Shown piece by piece: positions 34,329 through 46,240 of a stretch of 64,000 nt of DNA. The DNA is from Prillingera fragicola. Its lineage: Eukaryota > Basidiomycota > Tremellomycetes > Trichosporonales > Trichosporonaceae. The stretch lies in the NCBI GenBank assembly GCA_002335605.1, contig BEDY01000011.1:310001-374000 (forward strand), in the 5' to 3' direction. Position 1 is the first letter of the stretch; every line of letters starts with the position of its first letter. A program made the translations under genes and the position numbers. Under the pieces are notes generated by a model. The model ran no database searches, was not told the DNA's origin, and worked only from the letters and a program-made list of their open reading frames with translations.

Positions 34329-35031
34329 TTACTTTTTCAGAATGTACTTTTCACTAAGCCGTCAGCACTCGACCAAAACAAAACCAACAGGCACCTGTCG
34401 TTGTTGACACTCACCCAAACGGCCGACAAAGCGTATTGTGAACCCAACGAATGACCTTTGGCTTTTTACTGCCCCACATCTTGCTCTGGGCGCGCACGAT
34501 GCCGGGCTCCTTTTCCGCGCCGGCAAACTCGTACGCGGCAAAGTCCTGGGTCTCAGCGACGGAGAGCTGGGACATCATCGCCTCCTTGTTGCGGGTGGCG
34601 AGGCGGCGCGCGACGCGGGCGTGCGCTGCGGGGCTCGCGCGGAGGGGTTCGGGAAAGCCGTCGGCGTCGGTGTGCGGCGGGGAGGGGTGGAAGCCGAGTG
34701 TTGTTGACGAGCCGCGGCTGGTGGCGCTGTCGGTCGAGACGGATTTGTAGCTGTTGCGGGCCGACGACCGGTCGGCGCGCTCGCGCTGGATCATTATCGA
34801 CGTCAGGTTTGGGGTGGAAGCGTGCGGCTCGCGCGCAGAGGAAGGGTAGACGCGTGAGGGGGTGTAGCTGTGGCGATTCCTGCGCTTGGTGTCAAAGCTG
34901 GGCAGGTCGGGGACAGAGTCGAGGCGGCGGTCGGGCTCGTAGCTGTCAAGGAAGGGGGAGCTGGTGCTGGCCTCGGGCGAGGCTGTGCGAGGGGGAGCGT
35001 CCGCTGTGATGTGGATCGTTGGGGAGTGCAT
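34329..35031 (-). CDS. Ser/Arg-rich hypothetical protein with conserved-looking tail
   Basis: Exon 1 is 34415-35031 (ATG 35031, MHSPTIHITADAPPRT) and exon 2 is 34329-34353, joined over a 61-nt intron with GTGAGT, GCTGAC and TTAG signals; together 213 residues. The body is rich in Ser, Arg and Pro with many potential phosphosites. The C-terminus reads KVIRWVHNTLCRPFG then EKYILKK after splicing, basic and partly amphipathic, and may bind membrane or a partner. An alternative start at 35265 would add a hydrophobic leader (PWVFVVLLHAVFGSWVGCAFA) but the extra sequence looks like untranslated leader. No family recognised. Confidence 0.58.
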
Positions 35032-37969
35032 GCTGTTGGGGACGAGGGAAGGTAGAGCCGGTGGGGGAAGATTTGTGGTGCAATTGTTATAGGTGCGTTC
35101 TGACCGTCGGGTGCGCTCTGCCAAGGCAAGATGTAAAGAGTGATAGTAGAGAATAGAACAAAGAGAACAGTCGACAGCAAATGCACAGCCCACCCATGAC
35201 CCAAAGACTGCATGTAACAGCACTACAAAGACCCAGGGACGACGGCAGAGACGCAACATGGTCACTCGTTACATCCTCCCTGTTCCGCACTCGATCACTT
35301 GTCCCAACCCAATCCTTGCCCTCAAATCGGGCCCCCAACTGGCTGCACCTCTTGCAAGCCTCACAGGGGTTAATTCGGCGTCTACATGCGCCGCCTGGCT
35401 TTCGGCAAGGCTAATTTTTTTGGGTCTCTCAGAGGTATACATGTGTTTGTTCCAGACAAAGGACGTTTCGGACAGCCCAGCGGGATCCCGTGTGAGGGAT
35501 TGGGATGAACCAGGCTACAGTTCAAACGCTAAGCTTCACTGTACCTTTGAGTAGCCAGTTCCGCGAGCTGCAAGGCTACGCCAGACGAGCTCGGCTTGCT
35601 TCCGAAGCCTGACTTGCAGTTAGCTGCATACCCTTACGTTGACGGCCACTCGTATGGAGATCCCAAGTTCATTAACGCTGGCCTTCCCCTGCGAGGCTCG
35701 ATGTACAGAGGTGGTCGTCTTCAGAGGTGACACAACGCCGTGACATGCTGCCCTGGATGTTGCTCTCTCTGTCCCTTAGGTTGCTCTTCTGCTTACCACC
35801 AAGTGCAGCATGCAGTGAACCCGGGGACGAGAGACACTAAACCTTGTTTCCTCTGCACCCTCCACGCCTGCCAGTCCCGCTTTCACCCTCGGTTGATGGG
35901 CGGGGTTTGCATTCTCCCCGGCCGGCTCTGTTGCTCTGCACGCTCTATACCTACCTACAGCATGCTGCTGTATGCGCCGAGCCGCGGATTCCAAGCCACA
36001 AGCAGGATGCAGATCAATTCAAGCTTTGGGTGCGGTGAGCTTGTTTCATCGACCATACTCAGGATCCAGTGTTTGCCTAGTTGTTGCCCAAGAGTATGCT
36101 CCCAAGTTGTCTCGGGAACTGCAGCATTCATAACGGCGCTGCCGACTGGGAGCTCTAGTGCATACAAGCGCAGCTCGCAGGATTGCAGGTCCCAGGTCGC
36201 GTGCGCTTACCATTTACCTCCGACCCCCTCACTTTCGCTGTTATACCTGCTACGAAGTGCCCATGTGCATCTAAGCAATCCTAGGCCATGTGGAGCAGTG
36301 GTGACTACACTTGCAGGGCCTTCCTCACTTTGGGGCCAGGGAGAGGGCAGGCGGCTGCTCAATAGGGTTCCTAGTTAGTGCCCAACGTCAACTATCCAGT
36401 GTCCTCTATCTTGGCGTGGTCGTCGTACTCATTCTTCAAAGCCACACGCTTATCTCGCCCTCCGCCTCCTCGCGATGCAGGCAGGGAGTGTTACAACCCC
36501 GTCCTCCCAAACCAGCAAGTGCTCACCAGTGCGCCAGTGCGCCAGTGCGCTGCAATCGATGCTATGAAGAAAAGCCACCCGTCAGGGCATGGTGTTCCTG
36601 CCACCCTGGCTCTTACTCCACTGCAGAAGACGCGTTTACCTGAACTGCACGGCGGAGTTGTGTTCTGATATCTTCTGGGGTTCGATCTGAGGGTGGGCTT
36701 GCATGACGCGGAAACAGTGTTAGCTTCATCATCAGTGACGTTGGAGCGGCATCCTCAGCTCCTCGGACCTCAGCTCCTCAGACCTCACTGAACCTTCGGA
36801 AGGCGACTGATCTGATCGCAAGGTGAAGTTCCGCGATCCCAGATCTAATCTCGCCAGGGCAACACGAGTGCGTGCGCAATCCTCGCTCTCGCTCGTGACT
36901 ACCTCGCACTGCGCGCCTTCGCACCAGTACAGCAGTCACGCTCACCTCTGCGCTACCAAAGACACTAGCAGGGTTCCGAGATCCGAGATTGACGGCCAAG
37001 GTTCTGGGACAGGGAGGTCGTTCCATTCACCAGCATGTTATTGGGATACCCAGGAGCTGGCCAGGAGCTAGGAGCGCGCTGGTGTTAGCTGCGATGGCGT
37101 ACGTCTATCTAGGAAGTACACGGGGCATTGACGTCGTTCAGTTCCGAGAGGATACGCGGAGCAGTTCGTTCCTAGGGTGATAACGGTATCCTTGGTAGGC
37201 TGGGGAGCTCCCTGCCTACCACTAATGCGTTTCCGGCTGATTGACAAGGTGCAAGGAGATGTAGATGTCACGCGACACGGCTCGATTAGATGATTGAACA
37301 AGTGGCCGTGGCGGCGTCAATGTGCTCAAAGCTATTGCTGCGGGTGCTGCAGGCTTTGCTCCGCCCCTTCCGGGTGCGCTGCTCGCATGGTATTGTTGGT
37401 ACTCGTAACTGAATGGGAGGTCTAGTAGAAAGAGCAGGTAAACAATGGCAAGATGATGTGAAGCACGCGAAAGTTTGGATGTGGTCATGTGGCAGCACTT
37501 GTCTCGATTGCTGTTGATCGTGTCCCGGATGCCGCCTTGGGTGGTGAACAGCTAAGGAGGATGGGTGTAGGTCTACTGTTCCAGTCCTTGTCATGTGAGG
37601 AATCCGTAGTGTTAGCATTGCTGTTCAAGGGTGTCTTTGGCGAGTGGCGAGGAATTAATTAAATTAATTAAAGAAAGACAGCCATGAACCCTGTGTTGTA
37701 GATCCGAAGATACATATGGCTTCTCTGTGGCCCAGGGCCACGGCAGCGACAGCTATTCAGGCAGCACGCAGTGTAACTGTCGAGATCTCTGTACTTTCTG
37801 TAGGGGAAAGCCTGTATCGAGACACCGCAAGGAAAGGACAGTCAACGGTCTATGTTGGGCAACATGTGCATGGGTTCGCGCAATTCGCGACACTGTTGGT
37901 ACAATACTTTTGCAAACACACATGGTCCTTCCTACAGCTCCTCTCCAGCCCCGTCACTCCGTCGGCAGT
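35032..37969. other. Gene-poor tract, about 2.9 kb
   Basis: Open frames here, including one of 212 codons at 35740-36378, are rich in Cys, Ser and Pro with no domain and erratic codon use, so I read them as chance. Small direct repeats occur: GCGCCAGT near 36528-36550, CTCAGCTCCTC near 36752-36780, and a palindromic TTAATTAAATTAATTAA near 37654-37671. No tRNA or transposon signature seen. Confidence 0.45.
37654..37671. repeat. AT-only palindrome
   Basis: A perfect inverted repeat of TTAATTAA around a central A in otherwise GC-rich DNA. It lies in a non-coding tract. Confidence 0.7.
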
Positions 37970-38925
37970 CTACCCAACCGCAGAGATCCGCGACGCCCTC
38001 CTCTCCCTAGCCGCCTGCCTTGCGAGGTCACCGCGCAGCTGCCCCCCGTCCGGCACACTCGTCTGCAGCCCCCTCACAGGGCTAGTGATGCGGTGCTCGA
38101 TAATGCGCCACAGGGGATGATGCCTGGTGACGTCGTAGAATGTCGAGCGACCAGAGTAGAGGACTGGTATGTTAGCCAAGCCGAACCACAAAGGCACGCA
38201 CGGAACAAGCACTTGACGGCTAGGACGTCTGGGTCATCGTCCTTGGCGCCGAGGTAGAGGCTGCCAAAGGCCGGCAAAGACAGCTCACGCAGGAACGTGG
38301 CCGCCGGACCGTCGCGGACGAGCTGCGCGACCTCGTGTGGAGTGACGCCATGAATCTGCCCGTCAGCGCTCAGGAAGGGGAGAGACCGACCCACCCTCGC
38401 GACAGCATCGCGCGCACGGTCCAGCGCGTCCGCGTCAATCTCCGTCCACGCTCCGGTGCGACAGTTCCACTCTGCCGTGAGCTGCTCGCGCCGCCGTACG
38501 AGCTCGGTGTTGGTGTACCCGTATTTTGCCGAGTTGGTGCGGATCCAGCTGAAGACGGCTTGGGCGTTCCAGGTCGGCTTGTGTGGCCAGGCTTTCTCTG
38601 CTACGTCAGCACGGTGTGACAGCGGCGACTCACCGAGTAGTGCCTCGCTCAGGCCGTGCAGCAGGCTTGTCGCGGTGATGTACGGCTTGGAATCGTTGGG
38701 GAGGGGGAGCATGAGCAGGGCTAGATCTGCGGGGGCCAGCCCGGTGGCGTCCTCGACGTGTTCGAGGACATTGTCGAGATGCCGAACGAGCTCGGCGTGC
38801 TGGACTGAGCCTAGCTGGGGAAAGACGTCGACGTCGGTGGACGGGCCGTTCAGGCTTAGACTGGGTGTGGAGAGGGGCTCGGCGGTGATGCGATCTGGGG
38901 TGAGATTAACGGCGGTCGTAGACAT
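37970..38925 (-). CDS. Hypothetical protein, 293 residues
   Basis: Three exons (38634-38925, 38202-38597, 37970-38163) give 293 residues from ATG 38925 (MSTTAVNLTPDRITAEP). Introns are 36 and 38 nt, with GTGAGT and GTGCGT donors and CTGAC or CTAAC branch sites. The 36-nt intron keeps frame and contains no stop, so retention would add twelve residues. The protein is helical-looking, with AELVRHLDNVLEHVEDATGL near residue 45, FLRELSLPAFGSLYLGAKDDD near residue 210 and a basic C-terminus (RGDLARQAARERRASR). No membrane segment or known domain is seen. I cannot assign a function. Confidence 0.6.
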
Positions 38926-41465
38926 TGGGAGAAGCAGGGTTGGAGGAATGAGCAGCAGGGAACGACCAACCCATCAAAGTTGGCACTCTAGCCGTCCTCT
39001 CCCACACCCACCCCTCCCCAAAGCCGTCGCTATTGCCCAACAAGGGCGCCGCCGCGTCATGCTCGTCATCGGACAATGCGTTCGGACAACAAAAACCCGT
39101 GGCGTCGGCGCCACCGCCATGTCGCCGCCACAAACCTGCCTGCCCTGCCCCAGCGACGGCGCACAAAAGGGCTTGCAGCGGCGTGGGGGGCTCCGGGCTG
39201 CTTGGTGGGGACCCAGGTTTGTGGATGCCGAGGAAACCCCGTGAGCATGGTTGAGGTTGCTTCAGCGAGAATGCGGAGGATGCGTTGGCTGGCAGGTTGG
39301 GGACGCTGACACGAGCGGTGACGACTTGTTGACGCGCACAACGGGTCTGCTCTCCGGTAGAGACAAGATGCTTGCGAGTCCGAGCAGACAGAAGCCGACA
39401 TCCTGGGCCAAGTGGGATCACACACAAGGGGTCCCCACTGCGCATGTTGACGTGCTGGCAGCCGCTGAGCTCGCTGGAGCTCCCACTGTTTACTGATTCT
39501 CTGCACTCGTGTCCTATGGGCTTCGAAACCCAAAGAAGGCAAGGACAGAGATACAGCTGAAGCAGTGGGCTATTCCAGCGTTGGGCATCGGGCTCTTGGG
39601 TGACCGAGGGACGACAGATCTGCCCATCACCAGCATAGGCGGAGAAGACGCACCACCCGGCAAGGCATGCCACGAGCTCGCTCAGACCAAGCACGCATGG
39701 CTCACTGGACCAAGCCCCCACCGCGGAAGCCAGCACAGGAGTAGCTCGAGTTCCCCGTCGGCAACGACAGACACTCCGACTCGGTCCCTCGCTCGACCAC
39801 CAACTGGGACCAGTCTGGCTGTGACTCGACCGCGTCCACGCACACGCACGCGCCGCTGGGGAGTGCTCGCTGAGACCACCCGCGGGCATGGCGCGGTGCG
39901 TGCCGTTGGTTGACCGACATGCTGTGGACGAGGTGTTTGCATTGACGTTGAGTCGAAGCAGGACGTGATCATGCTCGAGCTCCACGTGGCGCTTGAGAAG
40001 AACTCGGAGCGTGCTCACTCATTGCGAGTGTGAGGTTACAGGGAGTGGGGGACTCTTCGTCCCAGCATGCTCTAGCACAGCCCGATGCATGTTGTGCTTT
40101 GGGGGCTCCGCGATATCGCAGCACCCGAGCCCATCTCGGGACGGTAGCGGGGTTGTGGCTGTCGAACCCCCAAGGTGGTTTGTGCGACGGTCTTTGTTCG
40201 GAAGAGCTGGGTGCGAATGGACGGGGAAAGGAGGAGCTTATCGCTCGTGTCTCTGTGGACGGCGGCTCAACTTGGTTCGCCGCTGGCTCGCAAGTGGCCG
40301 GGACGACGAGGCTGCGGCTGAGGGTCGGAATAGAACGCAGTGTCAACACGAATGATTATTTCGATAATTGTTGCTAGTGTTTGTATAGATTATTTTCGAA
40401 CTTTGGGTCGACACGTTCCGGCGGTTCGGGTGCTTTGACCAACAACGTTGGACCATTGTCCAGGGCTCGACGAGGGGGCTGACGCATGTGATTGCCGTGC
40501 TGCATGGCGTAAAGAGCGAGGATTATCCACAAGCCACAAGCGAGCCGTGTCGAGCATCGGAAGCGTGTCCCTACCCGGGCAAAGAGTTGATGGGGCGACG
40601 ACCGGGATGTGGATAAGGGATAATCTGTGCGAGGAATGCATGCCCAAGATGGCCGCTCATTACTCGGGACCGGTCGGCGCCTTCCGACAATGCCAAGGTC
40701 GGATGCTCCCAACCAAGTGGTGTCGAGATTTGGTGGGCAACCGGCCAACTGACAGGGGTGCGACTCCCCAGGTCGGAAGGTTCATCAGCTGCTGCCCCTG
40801 GTGTAGTCACTTGTACCGGTGTCAGTCAGCTGGGCGCACTCGAGGTGACTTGCAGGGGAGCAGTAGGTTTGTTCGGAAACGCTGCGGTGGTCGCCACGTC
40901 TTACCCGGGCATGCCCCGGAGGCTAGATGCCGAACCCACTCGGCGGTGTTTTTCCGGCGCCCGGACCTGTGCTCGACTCCCACGACATGGGAGCGATCAC
41001 TCCTTGGCAGCTGGTTGCGGTTGCTGATCTGATCCTCGCGACCACGCATGTTGACAGACTATTGCTGGACCATGTTGCTCTCAAATGTGATGAGCTAACG
41101 GGCACCGAGAGGTGAACGGCATTCAACGATGTGATCGGCGTGACACTGTTCGCTCCTCGGAGCGGAATCGCCGCAACATTGTTGCTGCCATGATGCTTCC
41201 AGGATGACCATGACTCGGCGTTCTGGGCGTCGCTGTTTGCCACCCATGCCATGCTACTGCTTGCATCTTGCACACTATACTTACGCCACTCGGATTACCA
41301 CCCACGACCAGTGGTTCAGTGAGACTGAGGATCTGAGGGGGCGCAGCCGCAACGACGATCACCTCTCGGAACCCAAACGCCGTCCAAGAGCGTCCAAGCC
41401 CGTGTGATACGAGAGACCTGGTCCAGCTTCGGAAGGCGGGTTCCTGAGGTGCTGTGTTGGTGAGC

Positions 41466-41485
41466 ATGTGCAGCAGCAGCAGCAG
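41466..41485. repeat. CAG trinucleotide run
   Basis: Six CAG units in a tract without a supported gene. A related CTG-rich segment occurs near 41640-41680. Confidence 0.7.
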
Positions 41486-42331
41486 CAGCACAATGCATGA
41501 CCATGATTTCGAACTCTTGTTACCTTTGGGGCACATCTCGTCCGGGTGGAAAGATTACCGACTGAAACGGGGCCGATGTCACGTGCAATCTATTTGGTTT
41601 ATCTGCGGCTCCTGCCCACCCACTATCGGCCCGGCCCTTGCTGCTGTTACTGCTGATGCTGTTGCTGATGCATGCATGCCGCTGCTCGGGTCCACGCGGG
41701 GCATGGCCATGACTATGCATCGCACCCGGGGTTGCTGCGGTGATTGTGAAATGCCCAATCTCAAGACCGCTGTCGGCGCCGTACCCACCCAGGACTGGGG
41801 CACGGGATCGACGCTGGGTGCTGGGTCAGATCAGGGCGGCTCGAGCAACAACCACCGGCTCCGATCCTCCATCCTATTCATTGCTCTTGCTTTCCCCTCC
41901 CTGCCAAGCGACGCATTCCCAGGCCTCCACCCGGCAGGATAGGGCCGAGTGGGATCTGCCGCAGGCGGGGGCTGGCTGCGGAGGCGGCGGCGGGGGCTCA
42001 TGCTTCAGCCTCCTCGGATGCTCGCTTCGTGGCCGTGCCTCTCTGCCACCCACTCTGACACCACACCCACCACCTTGCGCAGGCTTCGGAACGATGGGAA
42101 TGCTCAAGGCTTCAAGCCCACCCATCTTTCCCCAATGTGCCCCACCTCCGACCCCTCTGTCTTGTCGCCTCGGAAGGAGTCGCACGGTGCACGACCTGCG
42201 TCCTTGTTCTTTCCAGCATGGCACAGGCGCCCTGGGACTCACAATGAGCCCGGTGTCGGCTTGTGATCATGTCAAGTGGCCGAGTCTGTCAAGGGCTAGG
42301 GACGACCCAGAGGTGGGTGGGAATGATTATT

Positions 42332-42339
42332 GTATAAAG
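42332..42339 (+). promoter_or_regulatory. TATA box of alcohol dehydrogenase gene
   Basis: GTATAAAG about 100 nt upstream of the ATG at 42438, followed by a CT-rich leader (TCTCTCACTCTC). This is a strong inducible-type core promoter. Confidence 0.75.
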
Positions 42340-42437
42340 AGGACGCCATCTGGCGTCTTTCTTGCCCTCCATCAACAACTTCTCTCACTCTCTCTCTCAC
42401 TACCTTACCCCACCACCACCAAACCAAATCAAACACA

Positions 42438-43570
42438 ATGACCGTTCAGGTTGGCAAGGAGGCTATCCCCAAGACTCAGAAGGCTGCCGTCTCCGACGAC
42501 GCCTCTGGCTTTGAGATCCGCGAGATCCCCGTCGTCCAGCCCGAGGAGCTCGAGCCCGGACGTGCTCTTGTCAAGATTCTCTACACTGGTGTCTGCCACG
42601 TAAGTCTCTAGTCCTCTGCGCCGCGCAACGCCACTGACGCACTCTGCAGACTGACCTCCACGTCATGAAGGACGACTGGCCCGTCAAGGCCGAGCGCCCC
42701 TGCATTGCCGGCCACGAGGGCAGTGGTGTCATTGTCGCCATCAACGACCCCATCTCCAAGCTCAAGATTGGCGACAAGGTCGGTGTCAAGTGGATTGCCC
42801 ACTCGTGCAACCAGTGCGACTTCTGCCTTGCCGGCAACGAGCCCCTCTGCCAGGAGGCCAAGTGCTCGGGTATCAACGCTTCGGGCTCGTTCCAGCAGTA
42901 CTGCCCCGCCTACACCTCGCAGCTCACCCCCATCCCCGAGGGTATCTCGATGGAGGACGCTGCTCCCATCCTCTGCGCCGGTGTCACCGTCTACAAGGCT
43001 CTCAAGAACGCCCGCATCAAGCCTTCGCAGTGGATTGCCATTCCCGGTGCCGGTGGTGGTCTCGGCTCGCTCGCCGTCCAGTACGCCAAGTACATGGGTC
43101 TCTCGGTCATTGCCATTGACACTGGTGCCGAGAAGAAGGCTCTTTGCGAGAAGCTTGGTGCCGCCGCCTTTGTCGACTTTGTCAAGGAGAAGGACATTGT
43201 CGCCGCCATCAAGAAGGCCACCCCTGACGGCCTCGGCCCCCAGTCGGCCATTGTCGCCTCGCCCAAGCCCGAGGCCTACCACGTCGCCATGGAGTACGTC
43301 CGCCCCTCGGGAACCGTTGTCGCTGTCGGTCTCCCCCCCGCCGGTGCCGAGGTCCGCGCCGACGTCTTCTGGACCGTCCTCTTCAACAAGACCCTCACCT
43401 CGTCGTACGTCGGCAACCGCCTCGACGCCAACGAGGCCCTCGACATTGCCGCCCGCGGCTACGTCAAGACCCCCATCAAGGTCGAGCCCTTCGCCAACCT
43501 CAAGTCGGTCTACGAGCGCATGCACGAGGGCTCCCTCGTCGGCCGTGTCGTCCTCGACCTCTTCGCTTAA
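42438..43570 (+). CDS. ADH1: Zinc-dependent alcohol dehydrogenase
   Basis: Two exons (42438-42599 and 42650-43570) give 360 residues, a typical length for tetrameric fungal ADH. It interconverts ethanol and acetaldehyde with NAD. Cys53 in YTGVCHTDLH and His76-Glu77 in AGHEGSG are catalytic-zinc region residues; Cys107, 110, 113 and 121 (CNQCDFC and later C) hold the structural zinc. The Rossmann motif is GAGGGLGSLAVQYAKYMG. There is no mitochondrial presequence, so a cytosolic enzyme is likely. Codon use is extremely biased, which with the TATA box argues for very high expression; the bias also leaves a long antisense frame. The gene symbol reflects family similarity, not proven orthology. 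Confidence 0.95.
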
Positions 43571-46240
43571 GCAGCGACGGATGGTGGGAAAATGGGCAAG
43601 ACCGGCACCCAACTGCCGCCCCCTGCCCAAGCGTCTCCTCTGGGTTTAACTGGGATGTCTGAAGAGTGTTTCTGAAGTGATAGTACGATGTGATGCAACA
43701 GCATACGCCAAACAATGTGGCTGCCATTCGGCTCACTGACCCACTAACTGCTCATCTCTGACTTTGCAATGCTTCAACGCTGTCTGCATCTGCACGACCT
43801 TTCAAGCCCTTTGCACGACTCTCACGACTCTGCGAGAGACTCACCGTTGAGACCCAGCAGTGACGAGCCGCCCACCTTGAGCCAAACTCGGTAACTCGGA
43901 ACCAGCTGACCGAAGATGACACGGGTCGAGGTAGCCGTCCCTAGCCGTGCCTCGACGAGCGGCATTAGCGCAACGACAGCACCGAGAGATATCATTGCGC
44001 TCCTCCTGGGCACTTTCATGCCGTAGGTAGGTCCTGGGTAAAGGACAGGGACGGCGCGCGCAACAGCAGTACAGCTGCACAGCGGAGGAGTGGGCTCAAG
44101 ACCGGTGGGTATTGGGCCGAGAACTGATCGGCGATGCCGAGTGTCATTGCTCATGCTTCAGCTTGGCTGGCTTGCCGGTCGTGCCGGTTGGTGATTGCGT
44201 GCAGACGTGCTAGGTGGTCGGGGTTGGCGAGCTCATGTCGCGTGCTGTGCGCTGTGTGCTGGCTGCCATGTTGTGCTGGCAGGACGGACCGCAGCCACAA
44301 AGCTACCCCGCCTGGCTGCGTCCACTAACAAGCATGGTCAGCAGGTTATGTACGTTCGGGTGCACGAGTACCCGTTCGGCGGCGGCGAGGACGACGCGGC
44401 ATCTGCCTCTGGGGACTGGGGACTGGGCAGTCGCGACCCAGCTAGGCGGGTTGCCACTAGGAAAGGCGCTTGCTGACCACCTGACGTGTCGGCGGCCCAG
44501 CGGGCGTGGTGCGGCTTCGGAACCTTGGCGCCGCGCGGGTCCTGGGCTCCCAGTGACCGCGAGCTGGGTGGGCTGCGGAGCCGAGCGACGAGCGTGTCCC
44601 TCTTGGCTGTTGGCCGTGGGATTGGGTCCTGTTTGGGAGCAACTGAGAAAGGTGGGTGGAGGTGAGTTTGAGATTTGGGGGGGTCTGGACGAGAACGGAC
44701 TTCCCGCTGCCTATAGTTGAGCGGCAGCTGCGAGTGCTGTTCCTCACGCAGAGGGTGTGTGTGGTGGTGTGCATGCTCATGCATGGGGTGGACTAGCGGT
44801 TCGGGTCGCGGACCGGTGGGGTCCTCGGTGGGGAAGCTCGCGGGTTGGGTAGTGGGGAAGGTGGTTGTTGGGTGGACTTGGCGAGTGCTGATTTGTGGAC
44901 TCTGCGGTGGTTGAGGTTCGAGGCCCGAGGAACGTACACGGCGACGGAGGTGGTGCCCATGACTGGTGTGGAGCACCCGGTGACTGTTGCTCGCAAGCGG
45001 GTTACTGCCAGCCTGCCGGCGGCACTGGCGAGCCCGACGAGAGTCGCCATTGGGTGGGAGGCCGGCCTTGTCAGTGGGGAATCATGCCCTGTTGTCCACT
45101 CTCTCACTCAGTGAAAATCGTCAACGATACGCCAACGCGCTCGACCACGTTCTATGCCTTTGGCGAGCAGTATCCTGGGACCACTCCTCGCCAAAAATCA
45201 CCCTCACAGCGGCTGGGCTACACATACGCAGTCCATGATCGCCAGCAGCGCGTCGGCGTTCCCATACCCCACCGACGACTCAAATACATTCCTCCCCGCC
45301 GCTACGGGAAAGGATGTAGTTTCTCGCGCTGCACTCGGACGCCCAGCGGGGGTCAGCAAGAGTGCATGCCGTCGCGCTGGCTGAGCTCGGCTGTACCAGC
45401 TCTCACGCTGCAGTTCGGCCTGGAGGACATCGTCGCTCCTCCATCGCCCATTCACCCATTACTTCCCACGGTCCTCAAGCGTGAGTCTCCTCCGAGCTTC
45501 CAACAACTACCCCAATGCCGGGTGCATCAGCAGCATGCGCCGGTCCGTCTCCACACCTGCCTCACTGCCGTTTACGCCATCGCCGACGATATCCAGCGTC
45601 GTTCCCGCCACTCCACTGCGGAAACCGAACCACCTCCAATATCCCGTCTCGACACTATGGCCCTTCCGCTGCTGCTCAACAAATGATCACAGGGCCATGC
45701 GACAGGCCCGGAACCACCACGCCGATCGCACTCAGCCATCGGGATCCAAGGCCGCTCGCCGACCCCGCCTGCTCTTTCATTTGTAGTAGTGACGGCGTCA
45801 CTCGGACCAGGGGAGCTCAACCGGACCAGGCTGTGCTGTGAGTTTCGGAGCCTGTGGTTACGGATGGCCTGTCTTCCGCGTGCGGCGGTCCTGCACCCCG
45901 CTGGTATCTCTCCTCTCGTGTTTCCAGTCTCTACGATCCCTCGCCTCTGGATCCTCTGGGTGGTGTTGCAGCGCTTGCTCTCCTGCATTCAAGATCGCTG
46001 ATAGCAGGGGGAAGCTGATGCTGATTGACGACTGGCAGCCGCCATACTAACACCGCTTCCGCCTCGTCTAGACGGCGGCATGGCGCACTCTCTATACCCC
46101 CGTTACGTCTATGTAGGTGTACTGTGTACATGCATATGAGTGTCGTGCCCTTGTTCGCAGATGCTATGAAAGATTCCCCCTCTGGCTTATACAGTTAGGC
46201 TGCAAGCTGGCAGTTGCCCGGCCTCGGCTGTACGGAGACC
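43571..46240. other. Gene-poor tract, about 2.7 kb, with one uncertain candidate
   Basis: Frames on both strands are short and of mixed composition. On the plus strand around 45153-45785 there are partial segments (FLPAATGKDVVSRAALGR, FGLEDIVAPPSPIHPLLP, RRSVSTPASLPFTPSP) that could be exons of a Ser/Pro-rich protein, but I could not join them with consistent phases. I leave this as unresolved. Confidence 0.4.

Larger units (their letters stand above)
38926..42437. other. Gene-poor tract, about 3.5 kb, with ADH promoter at its right end
   Basis: The longest frame is 370 codons on the minus strand (38906-40018); its composition is rich in Trp, Cys and Ser with no domain, so I reject it. Other frames of 190-230 codons on the plus strand look equally random. 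A CAG run lies at 41466-41485. The last 150 bp are the ADH core promoter and pyrimidine-rich leader. Confidence 0.45.

Noticed and set aside
35740..36378. 212-codon Cys-rich frame, considered as a small secreted protein
   Set aside because: No signal peptide at the start, irregular Cys spacing and poor codon use; it looks like chance in GC-rich DNA.
38906..40018. 370-codon frame on the minus strand upstream of the 38-kb orphan
   Set aside because: Composition is random-looking with many Trp, Cys and Ser, no domain, and codon use unlike the neighbours. It also overlaps the start of a better gene model.
42608..43630. 340-codon open frame antisense to the alcohol dehydrogenase
   Set aside because: It mirrors a real, strongly biased gene. 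Near-exclusive use of C/G at third positions removes stops from the opposite strand, and the translated sequence is low-complexity Gly/Val/Leu with no domain.
44921..44931. B-box-like GGTTCGAGGCC
   Set aside because: Flanking bases do not form a T stem and no matching A box or acceptor stem lies upstream.
45153..45785. Possible Ser/Pro-rich multi-exon gene
   Set aside because: Attractive segments exist in three frames, but I could not join them with good splice sites and consistent phases, so no gene is called.
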